Assembly (NCBI GenBank): GCA_029339505.1
Contig: JAQISU010000081.1
Location: 15,351,001 to 15,415,000 of the forward strand
From: Unio delphinus
Lineage: Eukaryota; Mollusca; Bivalvia; Unionida; Unionidae
Direction: 5' to 3'
Length of the DNA stretch: 64,000 nucleotides
Shown one piece after another: positions 12,244 to 24,200 of this stretch. The position numbers and the translations under genes are program-made. The first letter of the stretch is position 1. Every line of letters starts with the position of its first letter. The notes below the pieces were generated by a model. The model was given only the letters and a program-made list of their open reading frames with translations, was not told where the DNA came from and did no database searches.

Positions 12244-15200
12244 CAAAGCAAAATAGTATTATCCTTTTTATTATTTTTTAAAAAAAAGTTGGATAGGCAA
12301 GGAAAGTGTTACGTAAACCTGATTTAATAAATATTTAATTGTTTGTCAGTTTTAAATTGTTTGTATTTTTCATTACATGCTATTGTAATGTAAATTTATT
12401 CACTAGAGATGATGTTTTTTTTAGAAAATTGGTTGGCCTGGATTATTTTTTGGTAGACAAGTAATGCTGACCTAGATCCTGAATTTGATTCAAGGTTAGT
12501 AGAAACCACATAAACAGGTTTTATTTTAATCGTAAAATTATTGGTTGCTGTCAAGTTCAAGTCGGGACTAATGGGGAAGTAAACAACTTTTTATTCTTCA
12601 AGTGAAAATGGTTGGTTCTCATCAGGGTCATGCTAGGAGTGATATAAATGATCGTGTGACTCCTTCCGCCCTTTTGTAATTTTACAATTTAGGGACTTTT
12701 TTTAAACTGCTTATTAGAATACAATATCTTTGTTTTAGTGAAATATTCTCAGTTTTGAACTTTAACGAATGATGTTAAGTCATTTTTTTTTGTTGTAGCC
12801 AGTTTTTGAATCCATGCTAACATTTCTTTATTTCATTTAGATTTTAAAGGATAAATTCGTATATCTGAAAATATTTGATGTGCTAAAACAGATTTCTTGG
12901 ACAAAGACAATTTATCAAAAATTGTATTGGATTTCTAACACCGGAGTGTTAAATATTGTGTTTCTACAAATATATCTAGATAAGCACAAAATGTTTGGAT
13001 TTGATTAAAAAAACTAAGTTCTTTTTCTATTTTTACAATCTTTTTTCATGGAAATTAATTATTTGTTAATTTTTTTTTTACAAGGCTTGTTGTTTTCACT
13101 TTTCTGTGTTACTGTTTATTAAAGCCTAAACATATAAAAAAAAAAAATACCTCAAAATCAATAGACACCCCCGAAAAATGAATGGTCAGTCCCTTTCAAG
13201 CTAGTATAGTTCTCACTTTTGATATAATGTATCCCCCAATATTTGAAAAAGTTCTGTACATGAAAGACTCGTAGATAAACTTCACCACTAATTTAAGATC
13301 AATTAAGTGGAACTTGAAGTTTTTACTGAATGAGATGGTCATGTCGCAGCACTTGTATATCAACATGTGATAGTATCAGAGCACTTTCATATCAACATGT
13401 GGTGTATTCCTGTGTTAAATTAATTCTCAGATTTGGAAAACTCTGCATATTGCTATTTTTACTACACATCCACAGATTTAGTTTAATTCAGACCAGACTA
13501 TAATATATATATACTATAATATATATATATATATGGTAATCAGCAGCAACTGGCTTTGAAACAGCTGCAAGATTAGAACTACTCAACAGTCACCATATTG
13601 TTTACATCAATGTTCAATGTTGCCATCAAACTTACCCTGCTATTATTAGCATACGACCAATGACTGGCATAGATTGCACATCATTAGATGTCAATGTCCT
13701 GTGCCATAAAAATATGGAATCTGCACACAGAGCTAGGTGACGTTTATCCATAAATATATGGTTCCTGCATACAAAGCCATGTGACGTCATCTATAAATAA
13801 ATGGCTTCCGCATACAAAGCCAGGTGGAGTCCTCCAAAATATATGGCTTCCGCATACAAAGTGAGGTGACATCATCCATAAATTCTAATTCTGTTGAGCA
13901 AATTTTGAGAATTTTAATACTTTTTAAAACATTTAGTGTCATAAGCCATATTTTAAGTTTGGCTGACATAAAAACCTTTTCTGCCAGGGTACTTTCTGTC
14001 AAAGTGTAATAAACAGGTTTTGAGAAGAACTTTAAATGTTTTTCAGTTTTTAGTAATGATGGCCATATTTGAATGGTAGGTCAGCATAATCATTTGTACA
14101 ACTCTGAAATGCCTTAATACCAAGATGGTCTTACAAATTTGGATGAAACTGGATAAGTTATTTTTGAAAAGTTAAAAATAGCCAATGTTGATCAATGCTG
14201 GATGATGCAAAGTGTGACACAAGGCCGCAGCAAAAGCTTACTTGGCCTTTCATGCAGGTACGCTACAAATGTATTGCAAGACTTAAGTAATTCTACTTAC
14301 CAAAAGCTTTGCCAATGGCAATTGCCTCAACAGTGCCAATTAGTGGTACAATAATAAGACCAAGTCCAATATCCTGTAAAAAAGTAAACAGTTTAAATTA
14401 TCTTCATCAATTTTTACAATGCAAATTGCTTGCAACTTGTCTCATGTTGTAACATTAAACATCAATCTTTACAATACAAACTGCCTGCAGCTTATGTCAT
14501 ATTGTATTTTTCAAAGAATTCATATATTTCTAGTCTAGCAAGCAACAGTCGGAGAGTCTGCATGAAATGTACCTGAATAGATTTTACTACATCAATGTTT
14601 TTATGTAAATTTGCTAGCACAAGTGTTACATATGATTGCAAAGATGCAATTTTAGCAACTGTGAAAATTAAAAAATAAGATCAAGCATTGTATAAGGTAC
14701 TTCTCTGACTGATTTAATTAACAATTATTGAAATAACTAATGGTAATAAAGTAACTATCTATTTATGTCTACATCTTGCTTTATTTATTCTAACTGCTTG
14801 CAAACCAATTCACTGATAAAATTTTAAAATTATGCAAATAATATTTTTCTTTATGCTATTTGCAAACTATATTCATGCTATGAAGCTGTTCCATCTTTAT
14901 ACAACACATGGGGACAATTAAAAATTATCTCATTTCATCTTTATACAACATATGGGAAAAATTAATATTTATTTTGTTCCATCTTTATACAACTCATGGG
15001 GAAAATTAATATTTATCTCATTTCATCTTTATACAACACTTGGGGAAAATTAATATTTTTTTCATTTCATCTTTATACAACACATGAGGAAAATAATTAT
15101 TTATTTTGTTTCATCTTTATACAACACATGGGGGAAAATTAATATTTATCTCATTTCATCTTTATACAGCACATGGGGAAACTTAATTATTTATTTTGTT

Positions 15201-18200
15201 TAATGTAAGTTTATCCAATGCATGGGGAAAGGTGATATTTATCTTGTTTCATCTTTTCAAAATGCATGGGGAAAATTAATATTTATCTTGTTCCATCTTT
15301 ATACAACACATGAGGAAAAGTGATATTTATCTTGTTCCATCTTCATACAACACATGGGGAAAAGAAATATTTATTTTGTTCCATCTTCATACAACACATG
15401 GGCAAAAGCAATATTTATCTTGTTTCATCTTGATACACCATATGGGGAAAAGCAATATTTATCTTGTTCCATCTTCATACACCAAATGAGGAAAAGTGAT
15501 ATTTATCTTGTTTCATCTTGATACAGCACATGGCAAAAAGCAATATTTATCTTGTTCCATCTTGATACAACACATGAGGAAAATCAGTATTATCTTGTTC
15601 CATCTTGACACAACACATGGGGAAACGTGATATCTATCTTGTTCCATCTTTACACAACACATGGGGAAAATTAATATTATCTTGTTCCATCTTGATACAA
15701 CACATGAGGAAAATTAATATTATCTTGTTCCATCTTGATACAACACAGGAGGAAAATTAATATTTTCTTGTTCCATCTTGATACAACACTTGAGGAAAAT
15801 TAATATTTTCTTGTTCCATCTTTACACAACACATGAGGAAAATTATCTTGTGTCATCTTTACACAACACATGGGGAAAAGTGATATTTCCATCTTGTTTC
15901 ATCTTGATATTATACATGGGGAAAAGTGGAAACTGCAAACAACATATTGACATACGTAATTCCTATGTGTGCGATGTCGGCTGAAATAGGAGCACCACCT
16001 AAATGTAACATATTTGATGCACTTAAGTCAACATTCAAATTACATCTCTTTATTATTTTTTGATATCTTAATCTTGTTAAAATACTAACTATTAGTTCAC
16101 CTATGATAAAGTGTTACCACCATACTGGACAGTGGTGTTTATTACCAATCTTTTACCTGTAAACCCCCCAACTTGAAAATAGTATCTCCTCACCTTTTAA
16201 CCAATCAAATGGTCATTCCCAAATGTGATATACTGACGGTAATTAAGGAAGCAATTAACTAGCAACAAAGCAATTAAAACACAGGAAGAATACATTTCAG
16301 AACCTCTGGTTGACAGAGATTTTTTTTGCAAAGCATGGGGGGGGGGATTAAATTATGTGTGCATACTGCATACATATTGACATACATCATTCCTGTGTGT
16401 ATGAAATGAAATGCTCAGTCCCAGATGTGATGTCTTTTAATTTTTCTATAACAACAATTATAACTCATGATCAGACTGCATCAGATACAGTTTTGACAAA
16501 ATGCTAATGTTATGGTCATCCTGAACAACTTGGCTGGAGGTTTAACCAGGATTCTTACAGAGAATCCAGTACATGTAAAGTGGGGCCTTGACTTACGAGT
16601 GTCCCAACTAACGAGTTTTTTGAGATACGAGTCGTCTCTCGGCCGATTTTTTGCTTTGAGTTGCGAGCTAAATTCGAGTTATGAGCCAGCTTCAGATACC
16701 CCACCGCTATCTGGCGCAGTGAACGTCACAGTAAACGCATCAACATCCGCCAAGCATCCCGTGTCTAACTTGCTTACTTTAAGCAGTCAGCTCGCAGTGG
16801 AAGCATTAGTGTTGTGCTCGCATTTGTGCTTGTGGTTATTTTGCAAAGAAGCAGATGATATGCATTGAATTAAAGAAAGAAATTATTGAAAAACCTGACC
16901 AAGGTGTGCGTGTAGTCAACTTGACAAAGCAGTACGAGCGTAGCCCTTCCACGATCTGCACCATACTGAAGCTGAAGGAGTCAATACAAGCTATCACGCT
17001 AGCCAAGGGCGTTAAAATAATTAATAAACAGCGGACGTCTCTCCGTTAAAATATGGAGAAGCTGCTGATGGTGGGTTGACGGAGAAGCAGCTCGACGGAG
17101 ATACCGTGACGAAGGCTATAATCTGCGAGGAGGCACGAGCTATTTACGCTGATTTGCTGCAGGTTCTCTACCTTCCACCCAACATCACCCCTATCCTGCA
17201 GCCCATGGACCAGCAGTTGATTTCTAATTTCAAGAAGCTCTTTACCAAGCACCTGTTCCGACGCGGATTTGAGGTGACGGTGAGCACAAACCGCAACCTT
17301 AGAGAGTTCTGGAAAGACCTCTATAATATCGTGATATGCTTCAGAATTATCGATATTGCGGTGTTTTTTGGAGGTCCGGAACAGATTAATTCCATTTCAA
17401 TTCATTTCAATGGGGAAATTGGATTTGACATACGAATAATTTGAGTTACGAGGTCCGTCACGGAACGAATTAAACTCGTAAGTCAAGGCCCCACTGTACT
17501 ATCCAGTCTTTAGTGAGTGAGTAATGAACACTAATGACACTTGCATTATCTACAAACACACTAATGAACCCTATTCAATTTATATTTGAAATGTACACAT
17601 CACAATGTTGTGTGAGAATAATATTAAAAAAGAGGAAATTTCGGGCATATGGAAATTAAAGTCAGCAATGGTGGAAGTGTAGTCAGGACTTATAATTTTT
17701 TTTTTTAAAGTCACCAACCCAGGGTCTCTTAGGGCACCAAGTTTGAAAATGGAAGAAAAGACAACAAAAAAAAACCCAGCTAGAGTTCTAACATCACAAA
17801 GTATCAAAATCATTAAAATTTGCTTCATAAGGCCTCAAAGAACCTGTATAGTGGAAAACAAAAGTTAGGAGAAGATGGGCATTCATGTACCTTGATTCCT
17901 CTAATGCATGAAATCAAAGTCCATCAATACAAGTAAGTCCCTTGTAATGGTTTGAAGTTAATCAACAGTCATATGTCTAAACAAAATGGTATAAGCAGAA
18001 GTCATAAAAGCTTATATCAAATTGCATCAAATATGTTGAATGGTTCTTGGACTATGTTGATTATAAGCAACATCCCATGTAAAGATATGGATTGAAAAGG
18101 GACATAACTATGTTAAAACTGTTGCACATGCAACAAAAATCTTAAAGTCATGTTTATGTCTTGGAAAATCTTCACATCAAATTAAATCAAAGCAACTTTA

Positions 18201-21200
18201 AATGTGAAGAAAAAAAATGATCTTAATTCTCAAGGGCCATAACTCTATCCAAAAATCAAGCTGATAAAAAAAGAAGAAGGAATATCTAGGTCAATGGCAC
18301 AACATACACACCAAATTGTATCACAATATGTTGAATGGTTCCCAAGTTAAGATGATATAGACCTGCTGAAGCTGAAATTTGAATAAAGAGCAATAACTTG
18401 AGCAAACTTTGATGTGAAAAGATGAAAACTTTAAAAGGCAACTAAGACAGTGTTCTACAAGTGATCATCTGTCCAAAATATCCCGAAACAATTTACTAAC
18501 CCAGTTCCAAAAATTGGAGATGGCAAAGAGTTGACCAAACAACATTTTGCCTTTAATGTTTGAGAAGACTAAATGATGCCATTTAAGTACCCTGTCTGTA
18601 ACAATATTGAAAGATTAATATATAATTTACTGGGGATGGTGGCAATGTGCTTAACTGTGAATATATGTGGTGATGCCACTGTGTTTTAAACGTTTGCTAC
18701 ATTTTGTTTCCATAGTAACATAAAGAAATGTAATGCAGAAAATTCTGAGTATCAAAAAGGGCACCTCTCCACAACTTCCATGTAAATTTGGTTGAAACAT
18801 CTTGAATAGTTTGAAAGTTATACTACAGAAAAAAACTGCTTTTTTATGGACAAACAGATAGGATTAATGATAGCTTTAACTTTATTTAATGGAAGAGGAG
18901 ATAATACAGAAATAAAAACTTAAACACTACATGTTTTACTGTCCATGGGAAGTAAATGCTTGCGTTAAGCTCTTGAATTAAATATTTATTTGGTTTAAAT
19001 AACAAAGTATATTTAAATGTAAATTTGCAAATATTTGTCTTTTTACATACTGACAGATGGGCAGAAGTAAATCCTCCTGATTTGGAATGAGATCTCCTAA
19101 ACAAATGTTTTCCTGCGCCATCATATAGATCCTAACATACAGGTGTATTGCATGATGGTTGTTGTTGTTGTTACATTGTTTAATGCCATTTTTCAGCACA
19201 CGATAGGCTATACATGACGGACAGTATTATTGGTGGAGGAAGAACTTGGGAAAACCCCAGGAAAGAACCACCAACCCACGAGAAGCTATTGGCAAGCTTT
19301 CTCACATAACTAAATTAGCCGAATCTTAGACTTGAACCACGCAGACAGAGGTGAGATGGTAGTGATATGTAATGGAGAGCGCTTTAGACCACTTGGCCAC
19401 TCGGGGCCTCCATGATGGTTGTACATTAAACCCTGATAATACTGCAGAGATTCTGACCTGCCAGTGTATTACATGATGGCAGTACATTACGCACTGATAA
19501 ACAATGTGTGTAGTTGCTAATGGCTACTATGCATATATGTCATCCTGTTGTAAAAAGATCAGCCTGACTACACAAAAGTGGATCTATATTACCTACACTT
19601 AAAATTTCTGTTCCACTTCTTGTCATATTTCCACTCTGTAGAGTGAAGGCAGGAACGTTAAAGGGAGGTAATCCTCCTGTAATGTTACCAGTGATTGAAA
19701 TTTTGTTGTCCAGGTTATATGAAATGAGGGTGGCAACAATTCCAGAACAAGCAACCACCACAATGGCATTAGAACCTTAAAACATACAGAGCAAACGAAA
19801 AATCAATTAATAGAACAAAAGATCAAATCAAGTACAAGAATATTTATTCTGTTGTCTTTAAATTTGTGCACACGTAATTAATTATTTTATAATTAATTAT
19901 TTTATGGGATGTACAAATTATTACAGGTAAGAATAATAGTTATTTTCCTTCAAATGAATGTTTTTGAAAAAGAGTTCTCTGTAGAACAATAAGAAACAAT
20001 ATAACATATCAAATCAGATTCGATTTAAACCTGGTCATTAAAATATTTTTATTTAGTTCAAAGATAATTATAAAAAAAACAGCCAATGCTTACCTATTCC
20101 AACTAGCCAGATTATTTTTCTTCCTATCCTGTTAGCCAGGGGTATAGGCAGGTCTTCTGGTCGGTCCTTCCAGTTAATGGATCGCAATTTCTGAGAGAAA
20201 AAAAGGAATATTTAAATAAAGACAATTTTAACTGTCTCATATTTTATGGCTACAGTAAATTGACAAAGAAAATATTCAAAAGAAAATGCACTTTTGGGTA
20301 TGGGCAGTTTGAATCATATTGCCTTACAAACACATCTTAATGCAAAAACAAAGTACAAAACAAACTACAGTAATCTTATTTTGTCTGCACAGTGATGTAC
20401 CCAATGTATGAATATACATATAAAGTAACATGAGGGGAAAGAAGAATAAAATACAATGCAACCAAAAAATGTGCTGAAACAGGATAGATAAATGGAGAAA
20501 GAAATAAGCTACAAGATGGATGGATCAGTGGATCAACAGACAGAAATCATAAATGTGTAGTCCAGAATTCATAGAATGTATAGTTTATACTGGAAAATAG
20601 CACCGTTTTCATTGGAATTTTGTCACAGAACATGTGTAAAGTAGTGAATTTAGCACTAGCATGACTTTCAAGATGGATAGTGTATTGATCTATCGAAAAT
20701 CAAATCAGCACAATTTCATTTACAACCAACTTGACAGGCACATGGTCTAAAAATAAAAGTATATTGAATAAATGTTTTTCATGCTGTTGGGAGTATAACA
20801 TTTTGATTAAAAAAATCTTGACTCTTTTACAAAAATTAGGCATGTCTACAGACATGTTTGTTCATGCCTGAAGTTTGCTGCATCTTCGCCAGCCAATGTT
20901 CTAATGTGTTAAGCCTATCATCACCTCTGTGTGGATTGTACAGATATTTCAGAACTTTGTTATAGTGACATCAATTGGATTTTGTTGAATGTTGATACTG
21001 GTTTGCAAATATCACAATTGGATTTTAAGAATCTATATCCGATCTATTACTTTTCGCTGGAACATCTTGATTTAACAAGACAGTCTGTCGTTGATATACA
21101 CTTTAGAGCTAATGTAACCCGTCCTGGTGGTATTATTAATTACAGCGAGGTTGCTGTCATTCTCAGCGACAAATCAATGCTACTTGAAGGTGTTGGAGGA

Positions 21201-24200
21201 AGAATGAGAGTGGTAGATGCGCCAATGGAAAATCTATGATTGAAACTTTATAGCAATTAGATCAATCTGTTATTGTATAATGTCGTATAGTAATATCAAT
21301 GTGTCTTTGACACCTGGTCAATTAAAAAAATTGCAATCCAAATCAGCTAAGCAATGTGGAACCACAATCACGCTAAAACCCAATCAAATGACTGGCGGGG
21401 CGAATAAATTGTCACTGACAACTCGTCAAATAAAACACTTCAATGATGCACTTGTAGCAAAAAAAGGTGTTCAGATTACTCTTTCTGCGGCTGCTATCAA
21501 AAACATGATTAAAACAGGCGATATGTTCCCGTTGCTAGCTGCGATTCCAGGATTAATTGCGGCAGCAGCCCCAGCAGTTGCAAAAGCAGTCGCATTGGGG
21601 GCAGCTGGAGCCTTGGGGACAAAAGCGGCACAAAGCATTGCTGAATCATATCAACCGAAGAAGAAAGGACGAGGATATAAAAAAAAGGGAAAGGGTCTAA
21701 GACTACCATGAACCCCGTATTCGTGGTACAGCGGAAAAGGTCTGAGAATCCCAGGAACAGTTTACTAGTTGAGGAACCTATGGTTATGGAATCTTCGATT
21801 CCTATGTCCAACTTTGATTTACTCAATGCTGCTAAAAAACTCGCCATAAAAAACTTCAGAGGTGTTTTTATGAAGGATCAATTACCAGCACAACCTAATC
21901 ACGTTGAAACAGGCATCATTAATCTCGATAACAGCACCGGACCTGGTACTCACTGGGTTGCATACGCTATTGATCCACGTGGGATTGTCTATTTTGATTC
22001 ATATGGATTAGCACCGCCGAAGGAATTCATGTGTTATATAAAAACTTTTCCAATGAAGACTTGGTATTCTACGCTACCAACACAAATGATGATTGATCCA
22101 CCAATATGCGGCAGCGAAGTATTAAATGTTCTTGATGCTATTTCTAACTCCTTGGGTAACCCAAGGGGAAAACCACCGCATGTTGTCGTAAATGAATACA
22201 CTAGTAGTCGCTGGAAATCGAAACAATTTTAGAGAGAGAGAGAGAGTTTTACAATAACATGATTGATATTTGGGGAAGAACTCTGAAACCCAAACCCAAT
22301 GACACTGCAACCGGTGATATAAAAAAACTAATCGAAGATGAAATAGCTGAGACGTTGAATTTAGCAAGTGTTGACCCCGGAGAAATAGTTGTATTTCAAG
22401 ATCGTCAGGGTAAATTGAAAACTAGTAATGTGTCGTTGGATGATATTTTGGTTAAACAACAAAACATAATTGAGGATACTATCGTGTTATTTTCCAATCA
22501 GGGTAAACTCAAACCGGGTGTACTCTTCTCGACTATTACAATGAACTAAAAGAATCTCTCAACAATTTTGCGTTGGAACTAGCAACACTTCAATCTAAAA
22601 TTGAAGAACACGGAAAACAGTTTTCAATTTTTCGTAGAAACATTGTGGATAAATTTCTTGGAACTACATTCGATAAGCTCGACATAAAACTCCCGGATAT
22701 AAAAAAATTCATCGATGAGACGAAAAACTTCATCGAAGCCATCAAAACTGATTTTCCGAGGATGATAACAATCATTGAAAAAGCAAAAATTTTCCGAGGA
22801 TGATAACAATCATTGAAAAAGCAAAAATTCCTCATGAGAAAACCAATAAAGTAGTATACACGATCCAACACGGATCATTTGCGTGGACACCTACAAACAA
22901 CAAATTAGACATCACTGCAACCGTTAAGGGTATTTATCGATTAACACTAGTAAAATCGTTGAAAATTTCACAGCAATGAATAATGATATTTCACTGTTGT
23001 TAATATCTCTTAAATCCGGCTCTCTCACCTGAGATGAATTTATCAGCGTCGTAGAAACATGCAATAAAATTATCAACGATATGGAAACATTTAATTTGAA
23101 AATTATTCAGGATATATTAGATGACGATAATCCCCTATCGAGAACAAGGTTTGCATCAAAATTTAATATCCCCGTTAAGGATATTCCAACAGTCAAACTA
23201 CCCGGATATAACGTACCAGAACTAAAAAAACTTCTCAGTGATACCATCGATGTCGGTTTTAAAATAATTCATGATGCATGGAAGAAAACAGCACCACAAC
23301 CAACTATCCTCAAACATAATAATGACCCAAACGGTGGCGGCAGGCATATCGCTCCGTTCAACGTGAATATTTCATCGGTGATTGCACTCAAATTAGTATG
23401 TGATGTTATCGAAGGAAGCTATCAAATTAATCTCGAACGATCAAATCAAGCTCAGCAAGGATATATTCTATACTCATTTGCACCAATAGCCCCTCCAGGA
23501 TTTTTAATTGTTGAGAATCCAATTAATCCAGTCTATATGCGATGCCATAACAATTCGTTAACGAGAATTAATTTCCGACTCACTGACCAGTCAAATAATT
23601 TGATTGATCTACAAGAGGAGGTGTTAGCGATTAGTCTGTTTGTGAGATCCTAAGGACTCGATCAAATATTCGGTTGAAATCATTTATTATTTTTGTTAAC
23701 CAGAACTGAAAGTTTCAGCAGCAGAGGGGGTGAACGACAACAACATTGCGACCAAAATTGATTGAAAAATTGCAAAGTCTCCGTTTGCTAAATGGAGACA
23801 TTTTTTTGTGTCGTTAAAATGAGATTTCGAAGGAAGGCTTTATTTTCCGTTTTGAGGTTTTCAATCAATTTTTTGTCGGAAAAAGTTGTAGGTTTCACCC
23901 CCTCTGCTGCTCAAGAATATGAGGCTTTTTCTCCCACTGAATAATAATTTTGAGATTGGATCCATCTCCCATTGCATATTAGTCCAGAGATGAGACCCAT
24001 CTCTCATTGGATAATGGTCCAGAAGATCATACATGTACCCATCTCCCACTGCATAATGGTTTAGCTATTAGATCCATCTCCCACTGCATAATGGTTTAAC
24101 TATTTGATCCATCTCCCACTGCATAATGGTTTAGCTATTAGATCCATCTCCCACTGCATAATGGTTTAGCTATTAGATCCATCTCCCACTGCATAATGGT

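Larger units (their letters stand above)
20925..23911 (+). mobile_element. 5'-truncated Polinton/Maverick (adinto-like) element, capsid module only
   Basis: Contains, in tight plus-strand order, the C-terminal end of a putative capsid protein, a pX/pVI-like basic protein, an adenain-type cysteine protease, a broken coiled-coil protein and a beta-rich C-terminal piece, then a palindrome whose outer ends read AGCAGCAG...CTGCTGCT. Polintons have 5'-AG ends and terminal inverted repeats, so 23911 could be the right terminus. No integrase, protein-primed DNA polymerase B or packaging ATPase is present. Inserted antisense to the host gene in the intron between exons 6 and 7. Confidence 0.8.

Noticed and set aside
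13707..13882. CRE-type enhancer cluster (TGACGTCA)
   Set aside because: The palindrome is a by-product of a four-unit minisatellite, only some units keep it, and it sits deep in an intron.
16512..16868. 118-residue plus-strand ORF
   Set aside because: It runs across the Tigger left terminus and 5'UTR; the sequence is terminal repeat, not a protein.
20100..20924. Left terminal inverted repeat of the Polinton-like element
   Set aside because: No match to AGCAGCAGAGGGGGTGAA seen in this stretch; the element appears truncated on the left.
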